A DNA stretch of 64,000 nt from Merluccius polli (lineage: Eukaryota > Chordata > Actinopteri > Gadiformes > Merlucciidae), in the NCBI GenBank assembly GCA_030340625.1, contig JAOPHQ010003131.1, forward strand, positions 310,001 to 374,000, in the 5' to 3' direction. The notes beneath the pieces are model-generated. The model saw only the letters and a program-made list of their open reading frames with translations, was not told where the DNA came from and did no database searches. The translations under genes were made by a program, and so were the position numbers. This document shows positions 1-9,028 of this stretch, piece by piece; positions within the stretch are counted from its first letter, which is position 1; each line of letters opens with the position of its first letter.

Positions 1-146
1 GGCTGAGTTTTCCCCCCAATATTATTTTCCTTTGTTTCACCTGGCATAATAATAATTTCTGACTGAATACAGAAAATAATTGGCGACCCCACGGAAGTTT
101 TTGGCGACCCCATTTGGGGTCGCGACCCCTAGTTTAAGAATCACTG
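1..146 (-). mobile_element. hAT-type transposon end inserted in ERV-A env
   Basis: Reading the minus strand, the sequence starts at 146 with CAGTGATTCTTAAACTAGG and continues into a palindromic stretch (ggggtcgcgacccc) around 115-130, a form typical of hAT termini. The bases next to it (147-154, ctctagtc) resemble the preferred 8-bp hAT target. The rest of the element and the second target copy lie left of the window, so the call rests on one terminus only. Confidence 0.6.
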
Positions 147-801
147 CTCTAGTCGCTCGATTGCCGGTCCCCGCTATGCCCATCCCAGCCCTTTTGTCTC
201 GGGTATCCCATAGAATGTGCCCCGCATTTCTACACCATTCGGGTCTCCCCCCTATCGGTCCGTCGCACACATACTTGTCGTCATGCTCCCATCTAGAGCC
301 AGGGCGTTTCCATATGGTGGCAGTGAATAGGGTGTGTAGGGGGATAGAGTACATACGTTTGGTGCCGTTGTTGTGGGTGAGCTGGACGCCATCAAACTGG
401 CGGAGGCAGGGGTCAGAGTCGTTTCTTCGTGGGGCATGGGGGTCGTCGTAGGGGAGGATGGTTCTGCGTCTGCGGGCAGGGGGGTTGTAGGCAATTGGGG
501 TTTCAGGGGTAGTACCTTGGGTGGCGTTGGTGTGGTTGGTACCGCCGTTGTCGAGGATGCCCCATCCCCAAGACATAGGGATGCGTGTGGTCGTCGGGAT
601 TGGGTCAGGGTTGTCCATGATGACTCTCAGGAGACCATACAGGAACAGCGTGTCTGCTAACACACTTAGCAATGCTCCCACAAATAGTCTCTGGCTTACT
701 TTGTGGCTCCTGCTACGCCGCCAGTTGGTCGGTAGGTCCCCCCTGCTCGATGGCCAGGAGATCGGTGTGAACCTGGTCGTAGGTTCATGAAACAGGGCCA
801 T
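147..801 (-). pseudogene. env: ERV-A env, N-terminal part, truncated
   Basis: An ATG at 801-799 opens about 218 codons before the hAT junction; the open frame then runs on into transposon sequence to 37. The start overlaps the end of the integrase frame by 17 bases, the usual compact pol/env arrangement. The first ~35 residues are polar and basic. They are followed by a hydrophobic stretch (about residues 36-62) that could be a late signal peptide or signal anchor. Several N-X-S/T sites (NHT, NAT, NDS, NGT) and a basic run RRRR follow. These are surface-glycoprotein features, but no fusion peptide or transmembrane subunit is present because the rest is missing. The env call rests on position and on these general features, not on a recognised conserved domain. 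Confidence 0.6.
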
Positions 802-1959
802 CTGCTTTTCTGGTGTGTGTCAAGTGATGCCACTTTGCACCGCCCTTGCCTAGTAGGGAGACAAAGAAGGGGGTAGCCAAAAGTACCTTGTACGGGCCTT
901 TCCACCTGGGACCCAGTGACTTCCTCTTGTGGACCTTGACATATAGGTAGTCACCAGGCAGGGTCAGGGGAGCCGGGTGGGAAACCTGAGGTGGTGGGGC
1001 GGTAACCTGAGTGAACAAAGCTCGAGAGGCAAGGGTTAGGGCCTGAACATATTCTAACAGGACTTCATCTAGGTGGTCTGTCATGGGCCCTACAGGCGGA
1101 GTGTGAGGCCCTGACATTGGTCTACCGGCCTGAGCGCGAACTGGGTTGGGACCTAACACTCATCAGGGCTAGAGCTTGTAGCCAGCTCATCTTTTTGCCT
1201 TTAGTTAGCCTGTCGACCTCTGTTGACAGGAGGATAGTCTCAGGCGACTGTCCAGCATCTATCACTTTGGCTATTGTCCCCTTGATAGACCTGTTAGCTC
1301 GTTCAACTATCCCCTGACTCTGTGGATGGTAGACAGACCCGAAGCGGTGACCTAGACCTAGGGTGCGTTCTACCTCATCTAGCAGGTGGTTTGCGAAATG
1401 GCTACCGTTGTCTGAGGCTATGGTCTTAGGGAAGCCCCATCTAGGAATAATGTCGTTTAGCAGGTGTTTCACTACAGTTTGGGCGTCTTCATGTTTTGCG
1501 GGAAAAGCTTCTACCCATCTAGGTAATCGGTCTATTATGACTAACAGATATCGATACCCTCCCACTCTATTGTCTTGGCCCATGTCGGTGTAGTCTATGC
1601 ACAGTTCTTGGAACGGGAGTGGGGGAACGGGGAAGTAGCCTCGTGGGGGCTTTTGGCTCGGTCGGGGGTTGTGGGCTTGGCAGGTCGGGCAGTCGCGGAC
1701 GTGCTGTTGTACTGTGTCTTCCAATGCGGGATGAAACCAATTCAATAGTTGCCTTAGACCCGGAGTGGCCGATGGCGTGGTGAGATCTGACCATAAGGTT
1801 GAGGGCTTTGGTACTGAGGGCCGCTTTGCCGGTAGTGGTCGCTCGGAAGACGTTCGCATTGTCTTGCTTGCATCCTTGTTGGATCCAGCCCCGGATGTCT
1901 GCTGTCTGCTGTCGTGGTCCAGTCCAGTCTTGCTCTGAGATCCTTGGCTCCGGCTGCAT
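785..1959 (-). pseudogene. pol: ERV-A pol: integrase, frameshifted
   Basis: The integrase is spread over three frames. The N-terminal zinc-binding part has HHAIGH near 1770-1800 in one frame and CPTC near 1680 in the next. The catalytic core (about 1640-1240) shows D in LCIDYTD, D in SDNGSHF and E in GIVERANRS. Exactly 35 residues separate the second D from the E, so it is a DD35E core. A further frameshift near 1125-1160 leads into the C-terminal domain. There GDYLYVKVHKRKSLGPRWKG and KWHHLTHTRKAD match the DNA-binding tail with GPY-type motif seen in gamma-like elements. The stop is at 785. Two frameshifts make the protein non-functional. Confidence 0.9.
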
Positions 1960-3224
1960 TGGTCAATTGCCGGAGGTCTGCTGTCTTCTCGGTAAAGTCT
2001 GGCAAGTACTGTCGGCTGTAATTAACAAGGCCTAGGAAGCCTAGCATCTGTTGGACTGTCTCTGGTCGAGGGTAGTTCAGATAGTGTCTTTGGCTGTTTG
2101 AGTCATTGCTCTTTGGTCCGGGCCGAGGGTTCTTCCCAAGAACACTACTTGCTGTTGGACCGGTTGCAACTTGGCTCTCTTCATTTGTATCCTTTTTGGG
2201 CCACCCTCTCAAGTAGTCTTTTGGTAGCTTCCAGGCAGTCTTCCTTGGTTGTGGCTCCGATGAGGAGGTCATCTATGTACTGGACAATCGTCACTCCATC
2301 TGGCAGTTGTAGATCTTTGAGGTCACGGCGGACACAGTCGTTGAATATGGTTGGTGTGGATCTGTAGCCTTGGGGCATTCTGGTGTATGTAAAATGTTCT
2401 CCTCCCCGGGTGAACACAAACATGGGTTGGGATGCTTCGTCTAGGGGCAGGCAGAAGAATGCATTGGCTAGGTCGACGCAGGTGAACCACTGCAGGTCGG
2501 GGGTCATGCCATGGAGGGCCACCCGTGGGTTGGGTACTGTCTCTGGTGGGCCTTCTGTTACTTCGTTGATATCGCGGAGATCATGGGCCGTCCTCCAGGT
2601 GATGCCATCTGCTTTCTTGACTGGGAGGATGGGGGTGTTCCAGGGGGAGTTGGACAGGCGTAGGACTCCGGCTGCTTTCAGGCCTTCGATGGTTTTGGTG
2701 ATCCCTGCCTCAGCTTCCTTCTTCACTTGGTATTGAGCACGATAGACGACTCTAGCACCCTGCTTGAGGGGAATGTGGATCTTGTGTTGGGGCGTGTAGC
2801 CCATGTCATAGGGTCCTGTGGCCCATAGGTTGTCGGGGAGGTTGTCCAGCATAGCTTTTGCCTCGGGGTCTTCTGGTTCATCTGATTCGATGGGTTGCGG
2901 TGGGCTTGGGTCTCTTTCTTGTTCCACATGTTCTGCTACGCACCTTGCTGTGGTAGCCGGAATGGAGATTCTGGTGAGATTGCGAGTCAGGTCGATGTGG
3001 ATGACGGGGTTGTCTGTGGGTATCCATTCTCGGACAGCCAGAGCCCTGGCTATCATTGGACCCAAGTTCTTTGCTTCATGATGTCTGGCTACGGCGAGAG
3101 TGAGGTGTGGGGCCGGTGGGTGGAACCAGGGATCGATGGTGGCGTCTAGGATGGTAGCAGCCGCTACTCCCTCTGGTCCTAGGTAGATTTCTCTGTAGGT
3201 GCAGGTACGGCTGGTTCCTTCCAT
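1960..3224 (-). pseudogene. pol: ERV-A pol: reverse transcriptase, RNase H not found
   Basis: A 347-codon open stretch (3224-2181) holds the polymerase fingers and palm. The conserved blocks are SPWNTPILPVKK, the first Asp block CVDLANAFFCLPL, MPQGYRSTPTIFN and the YIDD box near 2268-2279. A shift at about 2180-2270 continues into the connection region (PETVQQMLGFLGLVNYSRQY and the following residues) down to about 1960. After this the sequence passes almost directly into the spacer before the integrase zinc finger. I find none of the expected RNase H carboxylate blocks, and pol is roughly 180 codons shorter than usual. Deletion of RNase H is the simplest reading. Confidence 0.9.
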
Positions 3225-3233
3225 GTCTTGGTC

Positions 3234-3847
3234 CTAGGCATCCTGGTAGGCATCATCATGCACTGAGTTTGCTCTGAGAGTTGTGTGGAGTGGATCGATG
3301 GGATCGTGGTAGTCGCCTTGTTCCAGGATCCATTTCTTCCAAAGGAGGTATGTGTCTTGGATTGGGGTGTAGTCCACTGGAGTAGTCAGGTTTCGGAGCC
3401 AGTAGATGTCCATCGGTGGGCTGCGCTGGGGGGGTTCTTGGATCATCGCCATCTGTCGGGTTAGGGAGTAGGCCCATGGGCCGTCTGGGGGTGTTATGAT
3501 CATGGTCCCTCCAGCGTAGCAGGAGATATGGCAGTTGAGTTTGCTGAGGACGTCTCTCCTAATAGGTGGGTTGGACATTTTGGAGCGTAGAGGAGTGAAT
3601 GGTGGAACGTTTGTCCGAGGACAGTCATCTGGAGAGGCTGAGTAAATATGTTGACTTCTGATGTTCCCGAGAACCCCATTGTAGTCAGGGTTCGATTGGA
3701 GAGGGACGGTGGTTTTCCGCCGAGGTTGCCTATTGTAGAGACAGTGGCGCCGGTGTCTACCATGAATTGGACTGGTGTCTGGTCGATTAGGCAGGTCAGC
3801 ATCGGGTCTCCTTCTCCTAGGTATACTTTAAGTGGGCCTTCATACAC
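3234..3847 (-). pseudogene. pro: ERV-A pol: aspartic protease and spacer to RT
   Basis: The frame from 3847 contains the active-site motif DTGA (about residue 31 of that stretch, inside VQFMVDTGATVSTIG), followed by a flap-like region. The reading frame shifts near 3560, inside the conserved LLG...D block at the protease C-terminus. It then continues in the frame that later encodes RT. A TAG at 3236-3234 separates this segment from the RT frame. Retroviral proteases of this type work as dimers to cleave Gag and Gag-Pol. The frame of the protease is the same as that of the zinc knuckle just upstream (4249-3995), so gag and pol would be read through in one frame there. Confidence 0.82.
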
Positions 3848-3969
3848 TTCGGGTCCCTCTCCTTGGGCTCTCGGGGGGTCCTAGTCTTCGTATAAGGGGT
3901 ACATGGGGGTCCCAGGAGGCCCTTGGTTGGGTCTGGATTGTTGGGGCCTCTGGGGTTCTTGTTGGTTGT

Positions 3970-5784
3970 GGGGACTCTGGGGGCAGTCTCTGGCCTAATG
4001 GTCCGGGGCTTGGCAGCAGAAGCAGCCTTCTGGCTGCGCTGACGGGGGCCTCCTCTTCTTCATCCTCCTCCTCTTAGGCGGCCTTGAGATCCACCTCGGC
4101 GAGGAGGACCTTGGTGTCCTTGGTTGTTGTTCTGATGTTGTTGTGGGGCGTGGTCTTGATTGTAGTTCTGTTGCGGTTGCTGTTGTTGTTGGGTGTAGCC
4201 TTGATTGTAGTTCTGTTGCGGTTGCTGTTGTTGTTGTGAGGCAGGCCATTGTGTCTGAGGTGGCTGTGGTTGTTGAGTCGGGCTGGCCACTAGGGGGGCA
4301 GAGACAGGGAGGATGGAGGTCACCTTTAACTTCTCTTTCTCTGTCTTTTTCTCATCATTGAGGCGCTTGGTCGCCTCCTGGAGTTGTAGTTTGATTAGGC
4401 GGCGTTGCATCTCACGGTCTTCCTCGTCGTCTTGTTCTTCCTTCTCTTGCTCCCTCTCTACGGCGTGACAGATCTTTTCATCCCAGTCCCCGGGATCCAT
4501 CCTGGACAGTCCCGCAACGTCTTTCAATCTGGTCTGGCAGCTGACGGGGAGACCGCGGATGATGGCCGATCGCAGCATCAATTCTTCAGTGGTGCCTCGT
4601 TCCGGGGCGTGTCCGAACCCATCAGCCCACAGTATTCTGGCCCTGGCGATGTAGGCGTGTCCGCTCTCGCAGGTCTTCCTCTTCAGGCCGGCCACACAGT
4701 CGCCGGCGTTGTGGTTGGGAAAGGCTTCTCTGAGGGAGACCCAGTACCTTTCTCTGTAGGGGTCAAACGGGTAGCGGTCGGGTAGGCGGCTGGTGCCTGC
4801 GGCTTGTTCGATGTCTTGTGCAACCGGGACTGTGGCTGCTTTGGCGAGGAGTGCACGGATGTCTCCCATACCGAGGTTGTCGCCTGAGCAGCCGTCTTCT
4901 AGGGCTCGGATCCAGGCGTTGGCCCCTCCATGGATCGGGGGCAAGCTGGTGTAGAGGGCCTTCATATCGCGGTGGCCCCAGGGGTTGTAGACTGGCGGTC
5001 GGCCTTCGTCTTGGTTTATCAGTGGTGCCATGTAGTTCACACCAGTAGCTTGTCTCCCTCTAGTGGCCTGGCCTCGGGTGGTGACTCCCTCTCTCCGGGG
5101 TGTATGGAGGGGTGGCGTCTGGTGGTGTATGGTTTCTTCTTTTTCCAGGCAGGCATCTGGAACCCACCCTGTCTGTCCATTTTTGCTCCCGCGGATCCAG
5201 CCCTCTTCTCTCTTGGCGGGCTCTTCCACTTGGATGACGTCATCAACGTTGAGTGAGAGCTCGTGGGGGTTGTAGGATGTGAATGCATAGAGGGCTCTGT
5301 AGGTGGTGGTCTTGCTTGTCGTCTCCGCGAGTTCTTGCAGTATGGTGTTCAGCTTCTTTTCGATGTCTTGTCTTGAAGTTGTGTGGGGTGAGACACCTGG
5401 GGTAGAGGTCCGTGGGCGTGGTACGGGGGCTGGGGGTCGTCTCAGGGCTGGTTTGGTGGGGCGGGCCTCTCTGTGGTTGACGTCTTTGGCGCGGCGTCTT
5501 CTTCTGGGTATGGTCCATTGGCGGGCCCCATCTTCTCCATCGTCTGGGTCCTGGTCTTCATCTTGCATCATCACACCTTGGGGCGCCGGTTCTTCGGAGG
5601 AGGAGGAGCCACTGGTCTTTGAGGTGTCATCTGGTTCCTCCCGGGGGGCTTCTCTGTGTGGGCCGGTCTTCTTGGTTTTGTGTTGGGCCCCTTGGTTCTG
5701 ATGCTGGGGTGGGATTGGCACCCATTGGACAGCAGATTCCTTTTCGTCTGGCTTCTGGTGGGGCTTGGGGTTTGGCTGGTGCAC
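3970..5784 (-). pseudogene. gag: ERV-A gag: SH3, capsid, assembly helix, nucleocapsid
   Basis: An open stretch of 574 codons (5784-4060; the first codon is GTG, so the real frame enters from upstream) holds most of Gag. In order it has a basic/acidic linker (RRRRRAK near residue 94), an SH3 domain (162-214) and the capsid (about 255-445, with RPPVYNPW at its start). A highly charged coiled-coil-like helix (442-487) and a Gln-rich tail with two near-identical QQQQQPQQNYNQ units (517-543) follow. The frame then shifts, and the zinc knuckle is in the next frame around 4015-3972: CFCCQAPDH, an in-frame TAG, then ARDCP. The spacing is CX2CX4HX4C with the TAG inside the last loop. The SH3 insertion is not a normal part of retroviral Gag. 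Confidence 0.85.
5143..5301 (-). other. SH3 domain inside ERV-A Gag
   Basis: About 53 residues match the SH3 fold signature in order: ALYAF (ALYDY motif), HELSL, DDVIQV, EEGW, then GQTGWVPDACLE (the GxxGxxP...V end). Spacing and length fit a full domain. SH3 domains bind proline-rich ligands; the same Gag carries a long proline-rich segment upstream. The overall pattern (YRALY... ELS.N..D.IQV...GW..G...G..GW.P) looks closest to multi-SH3 endocytic adaptors such as intersectin, but that relationship needs a profile search. Confidence 0.85.
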
Positions 5785-6789
5785 GGTTGGTCTTCCCCTT
5801 GGACTTGACGTGCCACTCTTGCTCTAATTCGATGTCATCGTCGTAGATGTTGTCCCAGGTCACGCTCATGGTGGAACCTGGTTCTAGGTTGTACTCTTGG
5901 ATGTTGAGCACGGGGGCTTGAAGGGTAGTGATGTGGGGGCGGGGGTTTGTGGTGTGGGGTTGGGGGGTTGTGGTGTGGGGTTGGGGGGTTGTGGTGTGGG
6001 GTTGGGTGTTGTTGTCATGGGATAGGGGAGGGAAGTCTTGGTTATACGGGGTTGGAGCGGACGGTGGAAAGGAGAGGAGAGGAGGGGAGGAGGGAGGGAG
6101 GAGAGCTGGAGGGTAGGGGGGAGGGGAGGAGGTAGGGAGGGGAGCGGGAGGATAGGAGGGAGGGGAGGAGGGAGGGAGGGAGGGAGGGGTGCGGGAGGGG
6201 AGGAGGGAGGGGAGGAGAGAGGGGAGGAGGGAGGGGAGGGAGACCAGGGGAGGGGTGCGGACGAGGGAGGTAGGGGAGGAGGGTGGGGGCCATGGGTGAC
6301 GTCGGCGAGGGAGGGGTAGAGGTGAGGGTGAGGGCCATTGGTGACGTCGCCGAGGGGGGGAGAAGGGTAGGGTGGAGGGGTAAGGTCGGGGAGGGGGGCC
6401 TTAGTCGGGATTGGTCCAGGGTCAGCGGAAGTGGTCGGGGTAGAGGTGTGAGTGGTCAGGGGGTTTGGGTCAGGGTCGGGGCCCGCTACTAAAGACTGAG
6501 CTGGAGCAGGGGGCGGGGACAAGGTGCTTCGGTACGCGGCGACGAGGATCCGGGAACGCGCCTGCGTTTGCCGGGCGTGCTCCGGCTGATCTCCGTGCGC
6601 CGCGGCCGAACCCTTGTTGTAGGAACGGCAGGCTGCCCTGGCTGTCTCTCTAGTTATCCCAGCCTCCAGGCTGCGGAGGTGGACCTCGGTTAGCCCGGTT
6701 TTGGGCACCCACCCACTCTTTTCCCAGTTCTGTCTGTACTTCACATGTCTTTTTAACCACTTTTTCTTTCCCTCTGGCCCAGCACCCGC
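5627..6789 (-). pseudogene. gag: ERV-A gag: matrix-like N-terminus and proline-rich region
   Basis: The open stretch has no ATG; it runs from a stop at 6792-6790 through GTG (6744) to a stop near 5884. The first ~70 residues (basic, YRQNWEKSGW...) are matrix-like. A very proline-rich segment follows with a PPPY motif near 6367-6378, the type of late domain that recruits Nedd4-family ligases for budding. Low-complexity repeats (NPTPQPP, three times) precede the stop. The continuation lies in the frame 5911-5627 (LNIQEYNLEPGS and on), then shifts again into the SH3/capsid frame. So at least two frameshifts separate matrix and capsid. The absence of ATG means the start is lost, spliced or not recognised. 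Confidence 0.72.
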
Positions 6790-6949
6790 TTAGGTGCTCG
6801 CGGCCAGGAATACGTCAACTCTCCTCATCTGGACATCCCTATCCAACATACCAATCTTCCGATCGCACATCTTAGCAACTGTCTTTATCCTTTCTTCTAT
6901 CCTTACACTTGTTTAACCGTTCTTTCCTATGGCTCGGCGGCCGTCTATT

Positions 6950-7380
6950 CTCAACCACAGCACAGCAGTTATAAGCAACACAACGATCAGACAATCTATC
7001 ACTAACTCAGCAGTTGTGAGAAACACCGTGATCAGACAATATATTCTCCACTCCGCGAATACATATATCTATCACCAACACAGCAATTGTAAGCAACACA
7101 GTGATCAGACAATATATTCTCCACTCCGCGAATACATATATCTATCACCAACACAGTAATTGTAAGCAACACAGTGATCAGACAATATATTCTCCACTCC
7201 GCGAATACATATATCTATCACTAACACAGTAATTGTAAGCAACACAGTGATCAGACAATATATTCTCCACTCCGCGAGTATATATATCTATCACCAACAC
7301 AGTAATTGTAAGCAACACAGTGATCAGACAATATATTCTCCACTCCGCGAATACATATATCTATCACTAACACCGCAGTT
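6950..7380. repeat. 73-bp tandem repeat in ERV-A leader
   Basis: Near-identical units start at 7031, 7104, 7177, 7250 and 7323 (spacing exactly 73), each with atcagacaatatattctcc and ccgcgaatacatatatct. A more diverged copy lies upstream near 6980. The array sits between the primer site and gag. Confidence 0.92.
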
Positions 7381-7650
7381 GAAATCAGCACGCGCACTCA
7401 AGTACTTTCGCACACACAGACCTGCGCACACACACAGACAGATACAGGTTGCGTACTCTCGCACACACACAGATCAGCGCACACACACAGACAAATACAG
7501 GTATACAGGGTTATGCACGTGGTACCACCTATAATTATGAGCAACCTCGGTAGCGGGAGTAGCTACCGATGTCCTCGACCGCGGTCCCCCTTAAGGGCGT
7601 CAGACCGTCGGGTCCCCTTCCGTCTAGCGTACGAATATGTGCGCTATCGA

Positions 7651-7955
7651 GGTATACAAGTTCAGTCCCCAGGACTCTCGGAGGTACACAAGTTCAGTCC
7701 CCAGGACTCTCAGGGAGGGGGTGGAACAATCGTTCAGAAGGTCAGGGTATTCAACACGCTACCTAAACATCTAGGCCTCAAAACCTCTAGCTAAGGAGTC
7801 TAGCCTCTTAGGCGGAGCCCTATAGGCTCTTGGTCAGGGTGTCCAACACGCTACCGAATCGCCTAGGCCTCAAAACCTCTAGCTAAGGAATTTAACCTGT
7901 TAGATGGAGCCCTTCGGGCATCTGGGTCAGGGTATCGAACACGCTACCGAATTCA
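7651..7955. repeat. 31-bp and 92-bp tandem repeats in ERV-A leader
   Basis: Two copies of a ~31-bp unit containing acaagttcagtccccaggac (about 7655-7712) are followed by a ~92-bp unit starting gtcagggt at 7741, 7833 and 7926. Each longer unit contains cctcaaaacctctagctaagga and a short imperfect hairpin. No open frame is conserved across them. Confidence 0.85.
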
Positions 7956-8228
7956 CAGTTTTGCCGATAGTCGTTGACAGGGTATGACAATTGTATCAGA
8001 AGGTATTATTTTTTAACAGTATCTTATCATTACAATTTATGCACGGTTTACCATTACCTGGACCACTGCCCCACTATGTTTCATGAGCCACTACGCAGAT
8101 TTGAACAATTCTGTCAACAGGTTCTGCTTACCTTTTTAGTCGTGTGCACACAGGGACAGTGGACTCAGGTTGGTGGCGTCACCGGCGCAGGCGCCCGCCG
8201 TTGTGTCGGTTCTCCCGGTTTGTTAAAA

Positions 8229-8246
8229 ATCACGTCGGGGTCACCA
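8229..8246 (-). other. ERV-A primer-binding site, tRNA-Trp type
   Basis: On the minus strand 18 bases (TGGTGACCCCGACGTGAT) are complementary to the 3' end of eukaryotic tRNA-Trp including CCA. They lie 3 bases after the LTR end (…CCAACA). This position and length are what reverse transcription priming requires. Confidence 0.85.
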
Positions 8247-8365
8247 ATCTGTTGGGAGAAAAAACTCGGGCCTATTCTAAACTAACAACGGCGCAGACCC
8301 TATAGGTATCAGATCAAAAAATGAGGAGAAAATAAAGAGATATAAACTGAATTAAACTGAATAGA

Positions 8366-8371
8366 TTTATT
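8366..8371 (-). terminator. ERV-A polyadenylation signal
   Basis: AATAAA on the minus strand within the LTR, downstream of the TATA box and about 120 bases before the LTR end, as expected at the R/U5 border. Confidence 0.6.
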
Positions 8372-8500
8372 CTTAATCAAACTTAATCAAAAGTCAACGA
8401 GTAAATGTGTATAATAACAAATACAGCTGGTGTCACAAAGAGCTTCGCCTCCTGAGAAGTTCTGCTGATTGTGAGCCCTGAGTCTCAGGTCCATGGATAC

Positions 8501-8506
8501 TTTATA
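8501..8506 (-). promoter_or_regulatory. ERV-A TATA box
   Basis: TATAAA on the minus strand in the LTR, about 130 bases before the polyadenylation signal. This distance gives a plausible R region starting near 8475. A related ggatactttat block recurs twice upstream in U3 (near 8560 and 8630). Confidence 0.6.
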
Positions 8507-8891
8507 GATTAAAAAGACACATTCGGTGGCCGGGGCTGTCGTCACGAGGGGGGGGCAGTGATACTTTATGTTTTACAAGATGGGTTCGAAACAGGGGCAT
8601 ACGTCACAAACGGTTTTCGTCACAAATGGATACTTTATGGCTAAGGAGGGCAAGTTCAGCCAGTTTGAAGCTAGGGAACTTGGCAGATTTAGTTGGCGTC
8701 TCCCGTCTACCGTGGGGAGGATGAGCAATTGTGCCCATTTGACCTTGCCTCCCCCGCATTCTATGTGCGAGGTTTTAGGCTACTCAGCGCCTCTGAACGC
8801 GTTGATTGGCCTCGCACCTGTTTTCAGGCGAGTATCGCTTGTCTCTGGCTGTTGTTTTGCTACATCAGGGTACGGTGGAGGATTTCCTGTA

Positions 8892-9028
8892 AGAGGATGG
8901 GGTACACCTATAAACAATCGAACTGTGACTGGTTCTCTGTGAGGGGAGGGGGAAGCGTCTACAAGAGGATGGGGAACACCTATAAACAATCAAACTGTGA
9001 CTGGTTCTCTGTGAGGGGAGGGGGGGAG
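8892..9028. repeat. Duplicated enhancer-like block in ERV-A U3
   Basis: Two copies of a ~65-bp block (gaggatgggg.acacctataaacaatc ... gtgactggttctctgtgagg) lie head to tail in outer U3. Direct repeats at this place act as enhancers in many retroviruses; the function here is inferred from position. Confidence 0.7.

Noticed and set aside
4143..5256. Several 70-126-codon plus-strand frames across gag
   Set aside because: They mirror the capsid/nucleocapsid gene on the other strand and show no domain of their own.
5928..6319. Gly/Arg-rich plus-strand open frames
   Set aside because: They are antisense shadows of the proline-rich Gag coding segment.
6950..7380. Regular 73-bp repeats as a possible CRISPR array
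   Set aside because: The units are contiguous tandem copies with no unique spacers, in a eukaryotic retroviral leader.
8229..8246. tRNA-Trp gene fragment
   Set aside because: Only the 18-base 3' complement is present, positioned exactly after an LTR end, so it is a primer-binding site.
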